Assembly: GCF_900114565.1 (NCBI RefSeq)
Contig: NZ_FOTM01000006.1
Coordinates: 1-64,000 of the forward strand
From: Leifsonia sp. CL147
GTDB lineage: Bacteria > Actinomycetota > Actinomycetes > Actinomycetales > Microbacteriaceae
DNA length: 64,000 bases
Direction of reading: 5' to 3'
Shown: in pieces, positions 34,467-42,738 of the stretch
Layout of the letters: the number at the start of each line of letters is the position of its first letter
How positions within the stretch are numbered: the stretch's first letter is position 1
The notes under the pieces: model-generated
Database searches by the model: none
What the model was told of the DNA's origin: nothing
What the model saw: the letters and a program-made list of their open reading frames with translations, nothing else
Made by a program: the position numbers and the translations under genes

Positions 34467-35372
34467 ATGCGTGTTTTCGTCACCGGAGCATCCGGCTGGA
34501 TCGGCTCGGCCGTCGTTCCCGAACTCATCGAGGCCGGCCACGAGGTCATCGGCCTCGCGCGGTCCGGCGCGTCCGCGGAGCGCATCCGCGCAGCGGGCGC
34601 CCAGCCGCATCCCGGCTCGCTCGACGACCTCGAGAGCATCCGGTCGGGAGCGGCGGCGGCCGACGCCGTCATCCACCTGGGCTTCAAGCACGACTTCGAC
34701 CGCTTCGCCGAGTCCGGCCGCACGGAGCGCGCGGTCGTTCAGGCCATCGGCGACGAGCTCGCCGGCTCGGGGCGTGCTCTGCTGTTCGCGTCCGGGCTCG
34801 CCGGAAGCCCGGGCGTCCTGTTCACCGAGAACGATCCCTCGCCGTTCTCCGGACCGGATGCGCCGCGCGGCGGAGGCGAGAACTTCGCCTTCGAGTACGC
34901 CGATCGCGGCGTGCGGCCCGTCGCCCTGCGCTTCTCGCCGACGGTTCACGGGATGGGCGACCACGGCTTCACCGCCCAGCTCGCCCGCATCGCCCGCGAG
35001 CGCGGAGTGGCCGCCTGGATCGGCGACGGCTCCAGCCGCTGGCCCGCTGTCCACCGCAGCGACGCCGCACGGCTCGTCCGCCTCGCGCTCGAGCAGGCGC
35101 CCGCCCGCGGGATCGTCCACGCGGTCGGCGAGGAGGGCATCCCGTCGCGTGCCATCGCGGAGGCGCTGGGTGCCGCGCTCGAGCTGCCCTCCGCATCCAT
35201 CGCCCCGGAAGACGCCGAGTCGCATTTCGGCTGGATCGGCGCGTTCTTCGGGATGGACATCGTCGCCTCCGGCGCGCTCACCCGGGAGCGCTTCGGCTGG
35301 ACCCCCACCGGACCGACCCTCCTCGAGGACATCGCCGCCGGCGCCTACTCGCCGGTTCCCGTCGCCGGCTAG
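34467..35372 (+). CDS. NAD(P)-dependent SDR-type oxidoreductase/epimerase-like
   Basis: A 301-residue atypical/extended short-chain dehydrogenase. The Rossmann motif is VTGASGWIGSAVVPELIEAG (residues about 5-24), with ADAVIHLGF and the Thr-rich substrate pocket. The usual YxxxK is not obvious: the region reads GGGENFAFEYADRGV, as in the atypical NmrA/YfcH-like branch. AACTGGAGG precedes the ATG. It is probably induced when the divergent TetR releases its repeats. Its 3' end overlaps the convergent Lrp gene by four bases. Confidence 0.88.
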   Translation: MRVFVTGASGWIGSAVVPELIEAGHEVIGLARSGASAERIRAAGAQPHPGSLDDLESIRSGAAAADAVIHLGFKHDFDRFAESGRTERAVVQAIGDELAGSGRALLFASGLAGSPGVLFTENDPSPFSGPDAPRGGGENFAFEYADRGVRPVALRFSPTVHGMGDHGFTAQLARIARERGVAAWIGDGSSRWPAVHRSDAARLVRLALEQAPARGIVHAVGEEGIPSRAIAEALGAALELPSASIAPEDAESHFGWIGAFFGMDIVASGALTRERFGWTPTGPTLLEDIAAGAYSPVPVAG

Positions 35373-35839
35373 GTCCTGCGCGGGTGGCCGGTCGGGAGTG
35401 CGCGCCGGCCGGTCACCTGCTTCATCACGAGGGTCGACGAGAGCTTGCGCACACCCGGGAGGGCCCCGAGCGGGCCGTCGAACAGCTCCTGGTACGCCGG
35501 GAGGTCCGTGGTGAGCACCCGGAGCATGTAATCGGGATCGCCGAACAGCCGTTCGGCCTGCACGACGTTCGGGATGTCGAGGACACCCGCTTCGAAGGCG
35601 CCGACGGTGTCCGGATCGGTCCGGTCGATGCGGACGAAGACGATCGCCTCGAAGTCGAGGCCGACCGCGGCGGGGGAGACCACCGCGCGGTAGTGCTCGA
35701 TCGCCCCCGAGCGCTCCAACTCGCGGACCCTCCGGTGGCAAGGGGACAGGGTCAGGCCGACCCGGTCGGCCAGGTCGGTGAGACTGATGCGCCCGTCCTC
35801 TTGAAGCACCGAAAGGATTTCGCGGTCGATGGCATCCAT
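35369..35839 (-). CDS. Lrp/AsnC family transcriptional regulator
   Basis: A 156-residue regulator. The N-terminal HTH (about residues 1-55; LQEDGRISLTDLADRVGLTL, SPCHRRVRELERSGAI) is followed by an RAM/AsnC ligand-binding domain (YRAVVSPAAVGLDFEAIVFV, AERLFGDPDYMLRVLTTDL). Such proteins sense amino acids. It is divergent from a LysE-type exporter and very probably regulates it, like the LrpC/LysE or LysG/LysE arrangements. Confidence 0.92.
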   Translation of the reverse strand: MDAIDREILSVLQEDGRISLTDLADRVGLTLSPCHRRVRELERSGAIEHYRAVVSPAAVGLDFEAIVFVRIDRTDPDTVGAFEAGVLDIPNVVQAERLFGDPDYMLRVLTTDLPAYQELFDGPLGALPGVRKLSSTLVMKQVTGRRALPTGHPRRT

Positions 35840-35949
35840 GGGGTGGATTCTTCCACGGTCTGCTCAGGATTGCTCACTATTGGCAAGCACCTTCGTCGCC
35901 GATTGGCATAGATTCCTGCCCATCACCGAGAGGCGAGTGGAGGCGGACG

Positions 35950-36579
35950 ATGACAGCAGCGGCGATCTTCGGATTCTGGGGTGTGTCGACCTTGCTCGTC
36001 CTGACGCCCGGCGCGGACTGGGCGTTCGCCATCGCTGCGGGTGCACGTCGCCGCGCCGTCCCCTCGATCGCCGGGATCGTCACCGGCTATGCCGTCGTCG
36101 TGCTCGCGGTCGCCGTCGGGGTCGGAGCCCTCGTGGCCGCGAACCCGCTGCTGCTCGGCGCGTTGACGATCGGCGGTGCCCTGTACCTCATCTGGATCGG
36201 GCTGAACGGCCTGCTGCGGGCGCCGGCTCCCCTGACCGCTCCGGGCGAGGCCGTCGCTTCCGCGTGGAGCACGTTCTTCCGCGGCGCGGGCGTGTCCGGA
36301 TTCAACCCGAAGGGTCTGCTCGTGCTGCTCGCGCTGGTGCCGCAATTCACCTCGCGGGACACATCCTGGCCCCCGGCCGCACAGATGCTGCTTCTCGGCG
36401 GTCTGTTCGTCGCGACCTGCGCACTCGTCTACTCGGGGGTGGCGCTGCTGTCCCGTCTCGTGCTCGTCGGCCGTCCGCGCAGTGCGGCGGTGGTCGCGCG
36501 CATCTCGGGCGCCGCGATGACTCTCATCGGTCTGGCTCTCCTCGTGGAACGAGCGGTGCAGTGGCTGTCCGCATCCTGA
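35950..36579 (+). CDS. LysE/RhtB family amino acid exporter
   Basis: A 209-residue membrane protein with about six helices. It carries the family N-terminal LLVLTPGADWAFAIAAGARR (a variant of the usual TPGPN), LYLIWIGLNGLLRAP, and FFRGAGVSGFNPKGLLVLLALVPQF with the conserved NPK. It exports amino acids or derivatives. Divergence from an Lrp regulator supports amino-acid-controlled expression. The 110-base gap contains two TTGGCA-like half sites. Confidence 0.9.
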   Translation: MTAAAIFGFWGVSTLLVLTPGADWAFAIAAGARRRAVPSIAGIVTGYAVVVLAVAVGVGALVAANPLLLGALTIGGALYLIWIGLNGLLRAPAPLTAPGEAVASAWSTFFRGAGVSGFNPKGLLVLLALVPQFTSRDTSWPPAAQMLLLGGLFVATCALVYSGVALLSRLVLVGRPRSAAVVARISGAAMTLIGLALLVERAVQWLSAS

Positions 36580-36707
36580 CCCTAAAAGAGGTGGCTGCCG
36601 TTTCGTGCGGATATCCGATGTAATAATACGAACCAGTCGGTCCACGTTGGCTGGCTACCCGAACAGGCCCAGGTTTCGTACCGGGCCGATGCAGCCAAAG
36701 GTCCCGA

Positions 36708-38933
36708 TTGCCGCCTCCCCGCTTGCGCGCGCTCACTGCGCGCGCCATTTCCAGCCTGGCGCTCGTCGCGGCCGTGACCTCGTTGAGCGGCTTCTCGGTG
36801 CTTCCGGCCGCAATCCCTGCGACGGCGTCCGGCGATGTCCGCTCTGTGGCAACTGCATCGGCGGAGACGCCGACCGATAGCGCCGCACCGACGGATGCCG
36901 CCGTACCGACGGATACGCCGGCGCCGACGGATACGCCGACGCCCACCGACACGCCGGCGCCGACGGATACGCCGGCGCCGACGGATACGCCGGCACCGAC
37001 GGATACCGCAGCGCCCACCGACACGCCGGCGCCCACGGACACGCCGGCGCCCACCGACACGCCGGTGCCGAGCACCTTCGCCGGCCCCCCTTCCCGCGTT
37101 CTGTACATCGCCATCCCTCACCCCGACGACGAGTTCGAGGCGGCCTCCTTCTACGCCAACAGACCCGACCTGTACAAGATGTTCGTCCTGATGACGCGCG
37201 GCGAGTCCACATACCATTGCGGGGCGGTCGGGTACGAGCTGAGCCTCCTCGGCGGCGCTGCACCGGCCGATCCGGCGCCTCTGGGGATGCACACCGCTTC
37301 CTGCGAGCGTGCCAGGCTCAATTCCTGGCTCGGTTACTTCTCTGCGATGTCCGCATCCGATCCGACGATGCCCGGTGCGTTCGGGCCGCCTGTCGTCACC
37401 CCACCCTTCCCGTCGCAGGGCGTGGCGCTCGCGCGCGAGCCCCGGGTGCCGGAAGACCGGCCGGCGATCGGTTCCGCGCCGCAGGCATCCGCGTCCCCCT
37501 CCGGACCCCCGACCTCACCGGCCACCGCGTCGCCCATTGGTTTGCCATTCACGGACACGACCGCACAGGTCTGGACCGACCGCCTCGGCCGCGGCGCCCT
37601 CGTCGACTTCGACCTGGGAGACGGCGACCTCACGCAGGCGAAGGTCGCGTGGGCGATGCGAACGGTCCTCGCCAACAGGGCGGCACTGGGCGTGGACACG
37701 ACACTGCCCGACGCGGGAATCGTCTCCGCTTACAGCAACATCTCCGACAAGGACTGCTTCGTCTACACGCACGCCGATCACGCCGCTGTGGCCGACGCCC
37801 TCCGCAACACCGACTTCGGACTGCGCCTCCAGTCGGTCGCGACCTGCCGGACGGATCCGGGCGCAAGCGAGACGACCGCCGTGCCCGCGAACGTGCTGCA
37901 CGGCGCCTTTCCCGCTGACGGTTCGGTCGGCGCTTTCGCCGCGAACTACGGCTGGCTGGACACGCCGGAGATCTCGCCCGCGAACCAGAGCTCGCTCTTC
38001 ATGGGCATCCAGAGCTTCGATGTGCGGCACCAGCACCTCCCCAGCACCCGGATCAGCGGCGGTGACCGGTATGACACGGCGGTCGCGGTCTCTCGGGCCG
38101 CGTACCCCGGCAGCGCGCCGGTCGTCTACGTCGCATCGGGCGTCAACTACCCTGACGCGCTCTCCGCCGGCGCTGCTGCTGCGGCCCAGGGCGGACCGCT
38201 CCTGCTGACGTCCCCGGGCGGGCTGCCCGGCGTCGTCTCCGCTGAGATCGCCCGGCTCCATCCCGGCCGCATCGTCGTCGTGGGCGGAGTGAGCGCCGTC
38301 TCGCCCGCGGTGTCGGATGCGCTCTCGGTTCTCGCGCCGACCGTGGTGCGCCTGGCGGGGAGCGACCGCTACGACACCAGCCGGCGCGTCGCCCAGTACG
38401 CCTTCGCTGCGGGCCCTGTGCCGATCGCCTACGTCGCGAGCGGCTCCAGTTTTCCGGACGCACTATCGGCGACGGGAGCTGCGGGCAGCCAGGGCGGCCC
38501 CGTGCTGCTGACACCGGGCGGCGACGCGTCCGGCTCCGCTGTGGCCGCAACGCTGGGCACGCTGGCACCGAAGCGCATCGCGGTCGTCGGCGGCCCGAAC
38601 GCGATTCCCTCCGGCCTCGATGCCGTGCTCCGGAGGATCGCACCCGTCCAGCGCCTGGCCGGCGGCGACCGCTTCGCCACGAACGCCGCAGTGGCCGCGT
38701 TCGCGTTCGCGAGCGCGCCGACGGCGCTGATCGCATCCGGGCTGAACTTCCCGGACGCGCTCACCGGAGCGGCGTGGGGAGGGACCGCGCACTTTCCGCT
38801 GCTGCTGACCAACGGCTCTTGTCTGGTCAAACCGGAAGCCGATCGGCTCCACACCCTGAGTGTCGACGCAACCACCATCGTCGGCGGCACGAGCGTCGTG
38901 AGCGACGGTGTCGGCCGGGGGAACGCCTGCTGA
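36708..38933 (+). CDS. Secreted PIG-L deacetylase fused to cell-wall-binding repeats
   Basis: A 741-residue exported protein. A signal peptide (about residues 8-41) is followed by a PTDTPA repeat spacer (about 50-120) and a PIG-L/LmbE domain (about 125-400). The PIG-L zinc motif is IPHPDDEFEA, with a second His motif YTHADHAAVADAL. Three CW_binding_2 modules (about 440-741; RISGGDRYDTAVAVSRAAYP and repeats) complete it. PIG-L enzymes remove N-acetyl groups from sugars, so a wall- or glycan-attached deacetylase is likely. The TTG start at 36708 is tentative, since a stop lies upstream in frame and no ATG or strong ribosome site is seen. Confidence 0.87.
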   Translation: MPPPRLRALTARAISSLALVAAVTSLSGFSVLPAAIPATASGDVRSVATASAETPTDSAAPTDAAVPTDTPAPTDTPTPTDTPAPTDTPAPTDTPAPTDTAAPTDTPAPTDTPAPTDTPVPSTFAGPPSRVLYIAIPHPDDEFEAASFYANRPDLYKMFVLMTRGESTYHCGAVGYELSLLGGAAPADPAPLGMHTASCERARLNSWLGYFSAMSASDPTMPGAFGPPVVTPPFPSQGVALAREPRVPEDRPAIGSAPQASASPSGPPTSPATASPIGLPFTDTTAQVWTDRLGRGALVDFDLGDGDLTQAKVAWAMRTVLANRAALGVDTTLPDAGIVSAYSNISDKDCFVYTHADHAAVADALRNTDFGLRLQSVATCRTDPGASETTAVPANVLHGAFPADGSVGAFAANYGWLDTPEISPANQSSLFMGIQSFDVRHQHLPSTRISGGDRYDTAVAVSRAAYPGSAPVVYVASGVNYPDALSAGAAAAAQGGPLLLTSPGGLPGVVSAEIARLHPGRIVVVGGVSAVSPAVSDALSVLAPTVVRLAGSDRYDTSRRVAQYAFAAGPVPIAYVASGSSFPDALSATGAAGSQGGPVLLTPGGDASGSAVAATLGTLAPKRIAVVGGPNAIPSGLDAVLRRIAPVQRLAGGDRFATNAAVAAFAFASAPTALIASGLNFPDALTGAAWGGTAHFPLLLTNGSCLVKPEADRLHTLSVDATTIVGGTSVVSDGVGRGNAC

Positions 38934-38942
38934 CCTCGGGAC

Positions 38943-39413
38943 TCAGGGGGCGACGGCCTGCTGGGCACCGCGGCTGTCCACCACGCGGGTCGCGTCCGGG
39001 CACGCCGCGCGCGCGGTCACCCCGAGGAGCTCGTTGGCCTTCTCCGGGGTGAGCGAGTACCCCTTCGTCTCGATCGCGACCAGCTGCGCATAGAAGTCGG
39101 TCGACATCTTCGGCGACCGGAGGGTGGCGCAGGTCAGCTCGGTGAACTCGCCGACCGTGTCTGCGGTCACGTCGTCGACGGTGGGGAGGGTGTGCACGTA
39201 GTCGAGGACTGCGGCGTCCGCCCGGGAGAGAGACGGGACGGGGCTGGGAGGAGTGGAGCCGCCGTGCGAGGTTCCCTCGGACGAAGCGGGGATACCGGAC
39301 GCAGCGGACCGGAGATCGTTCGGGTGCTGCGTCACGGCGGCCACGATCACCGCGCCGGCGACGACCACGACGGCCGCCACGGCGGCGGCCAGGGCACCGG
39401 TCGTGCGCTTCAT
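38943..39413 (-). CDS. Secreted/anchored small protein, DUF732-like
   Basis: A 156-residue protein with an N-terminal membrane or signal helix (about residues 7-30), a Ser/Pro-rich linker and a C-terminal helical domain with two Cys (FTELTCATLRSP and ARAACPDATRV) in a DUF732-like arrangement. The family match is tentative. Its ATG overlaps the preceding stop (ATGA), coupling it to the small membrane protein upstream. Function is unknown. Confidence 0.7.
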   Translation of the reverse strand: MKRTTGALAAAVAAVVVVAGAVIVAAVTQHPNDLRSAASGIPASSEGTSHGGSTPPSPVPSLSRADAAVLDYVHTLPTVDDVTADTVGEFTELTCATLRSPKMSTDFYAQLVAIETKGYSLTPEKANELLGVTARAACPDATRVVDSRGAQQAVAP

Positions 39414-39868
39414 CGAGCCGGAGCGGGCGGCTGCTCGTCCCCGTCCGGCGTCTCCAGCCCCTCGGGACGCGCCTGTCGGGCGTCCGCCTGTCGGGCGTCC
39501 GCCTGTCCGGCGTCCGCCTGTCCGGCGTCCGCCTGTCCGGCGTCCGCCTGTCCGGCCTCCGTCTGTCCGGCCGCCGACTGTTCGGCGTCCAGCTTCTCCG
39601 CGATCTCCGCGCGGTACCGGACGCGGCGGATGCGGCGCACCATGTCGATCACGAGCAGCACGACCACCACAGCGAGAACGAAGGTGACGGCGAAGCCGAC
39701 GACACCCGGCGTCACCGAGTCGTCGCTGGGTGCGCCCGACGGCGTCGGCGCGGGCGTCGCTGCCAGCCGTACCCAGGCGTGCAGAAGGGCGTCGGTCTCG
39801 GGCATCGCGGTCTCCACTTTCGCGTCGATCGGAGAACTGCGGCCGGCCGCTCGCGCGGCGGCATTCAC
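39410..39868 (-). CDS. Single-helix membrane protein with AGQAD repeats
   Basis: A 152-residue protein. An N-terminal Ala-rich extracytoplasmic part precedes one membrane helix (about residues 55-78), a basic RRIRRVRYRAEIAEKLDAEQ segment and about eight five-residue repeats (AGQAD/ARQAD) encoded by a 15-bp tandem repeat at about 39470-39570. Position and topology resemble the small membrane gene next to mca in other Actinobacteria (for example Rv1083). GGAGAG precedes the GTG. The repeat length probably varies between strains. Confidence 0.75.
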   Translation of the reverse strand: MNAAARAAGRSSPIDAKVETAMPETDALLHAWVRLAATPAPTPSGAPSDDSVTPGVVGFAVTFVLAVVVVLLVIDMVRRIRRVRYRAEIAEKLDAEQSAAGQTEAGQADAGQADAGQADAGQADARQADARQARPEGLETPDGDEQPPAPAR

Positions 39869-39945
39869 AGCTTTCTCTCCTAGTCTGGTTTCAGCCTACC
39901 GTCGCCCGACGGGAGGCTCCCGAGCGGGAGGCGGAGCTGGACGGC

Positions 39946-40347
39946 ATGACGGCGACCCCGACGCTCGATACCCGGTACGGCCGCACGCCACGACGCAAGC
40001 GGCGCGACCGCTGGCTGCTCGTCGGCGGCGCGCTCGCCGTGCTCGTGGTCGTCACCGCGTGGGTGTTCTGGGCCGGCTGGGACAACGACCAGGCCAACCT
40101 GGAGACGACAGACACCGCATACACGATCCCGGACGACCACCACGTCGACATCTCGTTCACGATCAACGCCCCCGTGGGGACTCCGGTGACCTGCGCCATC
40201 CAGGCCCTCAACGAGGACTTCGCGATCGTCGGCTGGCGCATCGTCCAGTACCCGGGTTCCGATACGCGTGTGACCACTCACACCGAGGCCATCCGCACCA
40301 TCATGAAGCCCAACACGGGTTTGATCAACACCTGCTGGCTGACCTAG
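39946..40347 (+). CDS. DUF4307 family membrane protein
   Basis: A 133-residue protein. A basic N-terminus (TRYGRTPRRKRRDRW) is followed by one membrane helix (about 24-44) and an extracytoplasmic beta domain with two Cys (GTPVTCAIQALNEDFAIVGW and a C-terminal NTCWLT). It matches DUF4307 (M. tuberculosis Rv1081c), which lies beside greA in Actinobacteria, as it does here. Function is unknown. Confidence 0.87.
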   Translation: MTATPTLDTRYGRTPRRKRRDRWLLVGGALAVLVVVTAWVFWAGWDNDQANLETTDTAYTIPDDHHVDISFTINAPVGTPVTCAIQALNEDFAIVGWRIVQYPGSDTRVTTHTEAIRTIMKPNTGLINTCWLT

Positions 40348-40360
40348 TATTGTGCGGATA

Positions 40361-40382
40361 CGCCCCGGCCGTGGCCGGGGCG
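40361..40382 (+). terminator. Terminator-like hairpin before greA
   Basis: CGCCCCGGCC and GGCCGGGGCG form a perfect 10-bp stem with a two-base loop just after the DUF4307 stop, followed by TCGACTTTA. It probably separates DUF4307 from greA transcription. Confidence 0.65.
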
Positions 40383-40470
40383 TCGACTTTAGCACCGGTA
40401 CCGGATCGGCCTCTCAGCCACGGTGCTATCAACTGCAGTGGCGTCAGCCGCAGGCGCGAAGGAGTTCATC

Positions 40471-40962
40471 ATGTCTCAGGAGTCTCAGGTCACGTTTCTG
40501 ACCCAGGACGCGTACGACCGTCTCTCGGCCGAACTCGAGGAGCTCAGCGTCAACGGCCGTAACGAGATCGCGAAGCGCATCGAGGCGGCCCGGGAAGAGG
40601 GCGACCTCAAGGAGAACGGCGGCTATCACGCGGCCAAGGAGGAGCAGGGCAAGATCGAGGCCCGCATCGTCCAGCTCACCAACCTGCTGCGTCACGCCAG
40701 CGTCGGCGCGGCTCCCGAGAGCCACGGAGTCGTCGAGCCGGGGACCGTCATCACCGCCACGATCGCGGGTGACGAGAGCGTGTTCCTCATCGGCAACCGC
40801 GAGATCGCCTCCGGCACCGACCTTCCGGTCTACAGCGAGCAGAGCCCGCTCGGCGCGGCGATCCTCGACCTCAAGGTGGGCGACACGACCGAGTACACGG
40901 CGCCGAACGGCCGCCGCATCCCCGTCAAGATCGTCAAGGTCGACACCTACACCGGCCAGTGA
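40471..40962 (+). CDS. greA: Transcription elongation factor GreA
   Basis: A 163-residue factor that rescues backtracked RNA polymerase by stimulating transcript cleavage. The N-terminal coiled coil ends in the acidic tip region REEGDLKENGGYHAAKEEQG, with the usual Asp/Glu pair. The C-terminal FKBP-like domain shows TEYTAPNGRRIPVKIVKVDT. The ATG at 40471 is preceded by GAAGGAG. The last five codons and stop fall in a 15-bp tandem duplication (40954-40983). Confidence 0.95.
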   Translation: MSQESQVTFLTQDAYDRLSAELEELSVNGRNEIAKRIEAAREEGDLKENGGYHAAKEEQGKIEARIVQLTNLLRHASVGAAPESHGVVEPGTVITATIAGDESVFLIGNREIASGTDLPVYSEQSPLGAAILDLKVGDTTEYTAPNGRRIPVKIVKVDTYTGQ

Positions 40963-40978
40963 CTCAGCGGCCAGTGAC

Positions 40979-41824
40979 TCAGCCCGCGTTGTAGGCGGGG
41001 TGGAGCGCGATCAGGAGGGTCGCGCTCCAGTGGCAGAGGAACGCCAGCACCGTCAGCGTGTGGAAGATCTCGTGGAAGCCGAAGCGCCCCGGGAACGGGT
41101 TGGGCCGCTTCATCCCGTAGATCACCGCGCCGATCGTGTAGAGCAGACCGCCGATCAGCACCAGGATCATCATGGCGACGTTGGCGTGCAGCAGGTCGAC
41201 GACGTACGCCACGGCCGCCCATCCCAGCGCGACGTAGATCGGCACGTACAGCCAGCGCGGGGCTGAGATCCAGAAGACGCGGAAGCCGATGCCGATCAGC
41301 GCCCCCGCCCACACCAGCGAGAGCAGCAGGATGCCCTTGCTCGGCGGCAGCGCCAGCACGGCGAGCGGAGTGTAGGTCCCCGCGATGAGCAGGAAGATGT
41401 TGGCGTGGTCGATGCGCTTGAGCAGCACCTTCGTGCGCGGTCGCCAGTCGAAGCGGTGGTAGAGCGCCGAGTTTCCGAACAGCAGCATCGAGGTCAGCAT
41501 GAACACGGCCGAGGCCCACTTCGCGGGCGCGCCGTGGGCGAGCACGATGAGGACGATGCCCGCGGCGATCGTGACCGGGAACGTCCCCGCGTGGATCCAT
41601 CCGCGCCACGTTGGCCGGATGTCGGCCGGATGAGCGGGGGAGGCATCCAGCAGCGGGATATTGGGCAGTTCGGGACCGCCGTCACGCGCGTCGTGCTCGT
41701 CCGCCTGCACGGCGGCATCCGACGCATCCAGCGCGTTCTTCGGCTCGTTCAGGAACTCGGCGACGTCCTCCGGGTCGCCGTGATCCCCGGTGCTGCCGTG
41801 GCGCGGACTCTTTCGGGACGACAT
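40979..41824 (-). CDS. Hemolysin III/PAQR family membrane protein
   Basis: A 281-residue protein. A 65-residue acidic cytoplasmic N-terminus precedes seven helices. PAQR hallmarks are SALYHRFDWRPRTKVLLKRIDHANIF, LIAGTYTPLA and the C-terminal GFHEIFHTLTVLAFLCHW, which together supply the Ser/Asp/His metal site. The family includes hydrolase-like receptors, and the bacterial role is unclear. An orthologous gene neighbours uppS in mycobacteria (Rv1085c), as here. Confidence 0.9.
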   Translation of the reverse strand: MSSRKSPRHGSTGDHGDPEDVAEFLNEPKNALDASDAAVQADEHDARDGGPELPNIPLLDASPAHPADIRPTWRGWIHAGTFPVTIAAGIVLIVLAHGAPAKWASAVFMLTSMLLFGNSALYHRFDWRPRTKVLLKRIDHANIFLLIAGTYTPLAVLALPPSKGILLLSLVWAGALIGIGFRVFWISAPRWLYVPIYVALGWAAVAYVVDLLHANVAMMILVLIGGLLYTIGAVIYGMKRPNPFPGRFGFHEIFHTLTVLAFLCHWSATLLIALHPAYNAG

Positions 41825-41898
41825 GGCCCCAGCGTAGGGGAACGGCGGTGCCGGGATGCTGTGAGCCGCGCCCGTGGTGCCCGCGCTAACGTAGCAGC

Positions 41899-42696
41899 GT
41901 GAGCAGACGACAGACCCCGGAGGGCCGGTTGCAGCCCAGCGGGCTGCTCTACGGTCTCTACCAGAAGCGGATCAAGCGCTCGCTCAACCGTGAGGCGCTT
42001 CCCAAGCACGTCGCCATGATCATCGACGGCAACCGGCGCTGGGCGCGGCAGGCGGGACTCAGCACGGTGGCGCACGGCCACCGGGCGGGAGCCGCCAAGA
42101 TGCGCGAGTTCCTCGAGTGGTGCGACGAGCTCGGGATCGAGGTCGTCACCCTCTATCTCCTGTCCTCCGACAACCTGACGAACCGCGAGAGCGCGGAGCT
42201 CGGCGACCTCATCGAGATCATCGCGCAGCTGGCCGGCGACCTCTCCCGCTACGGCGACTGGAAGGTCAAGCACGTGGGCACGACGACCGGGCTCCCCCCT
42301 CGCCTGGTCGAGGCGCTGGCGGACGCCGAGAAGAGCACGACGGGCAACACGGGGATGCACATCAACCTCGCGGTCGGCTACGGCGGCCGCAAGGAGATCA
42401 CGGATGCGATGCGCAGCATCGTGGCGGCGCACTCCGCCGAGGGCGGAAGCCTCGAGACGCTGGCCGACCTGCTCACGCCCGACCTGATCGGCGAGCACCT
42501 CTACACCGGAGGCCAGCCGGATCCCGATCTCGTCATCCGGACCTCCGGGGAGCAGAGGCTCAGCGACTTCATGCTGTGGCAGAGCGCGCACAGCGAGTTC
42601 TACTTCGTGGAGGCGCTCGGGCCGGACCTGCGCGAGGTCGACTTCCTCCGTGCCGTGCGCGACTACTCGCGTCGGCAGCGGCGGTTCGGCGGCTGA
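41899..42696 (+). CDS. uppS: Isoprenyl transferase (cis-prenyl diphosphate synthase)
   Basis: A 265-residue enzyme condensing isopentenyl diphosphate onto allylic diphosphates for the polyprenyl carriers of wall synthesis. The signature MIIDGNRRWAR (catalytic Asp about residue 43), VTLYLLSSDNLTNR and the C-terminal DLVIRTSGEQRLSDFMLWQS are present. By synteny with Rv1086 it may be the short-chain (farnesyl) type. TAACGT at 41887-41892, six bases before GTG, indicates a leaderless transcript. Confidence 0.93.
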   Translation: MSRRQTPEGRLQPSGLLYGLYQKRIKRSLNREALPKHVAMIIDGNRRWARQAGLSTVAHGHRAGAAKMREFLEWCDELGIEVVTLYLLSSDNLTNRESAELGDLIEIIAQLAGDLSRYGDWKVKHVGTTTGLPPRLVEALADAEKSTTGNTGMHINLAVGYGGRKEITDAMRSIVAAHSAEGGSLETLADLLTPDLIGEHLYTGGQPDPDLVIRTSGEQRLSDFMLWQSAHSEFYFVEALGPDLREVDFLRAVRDYSRRQRRFGG

Positions 42697-42738
42697 GCCG
42701 GTTCGGTGGCTGAGGACGGCATCCGGCAGAATCGACTG

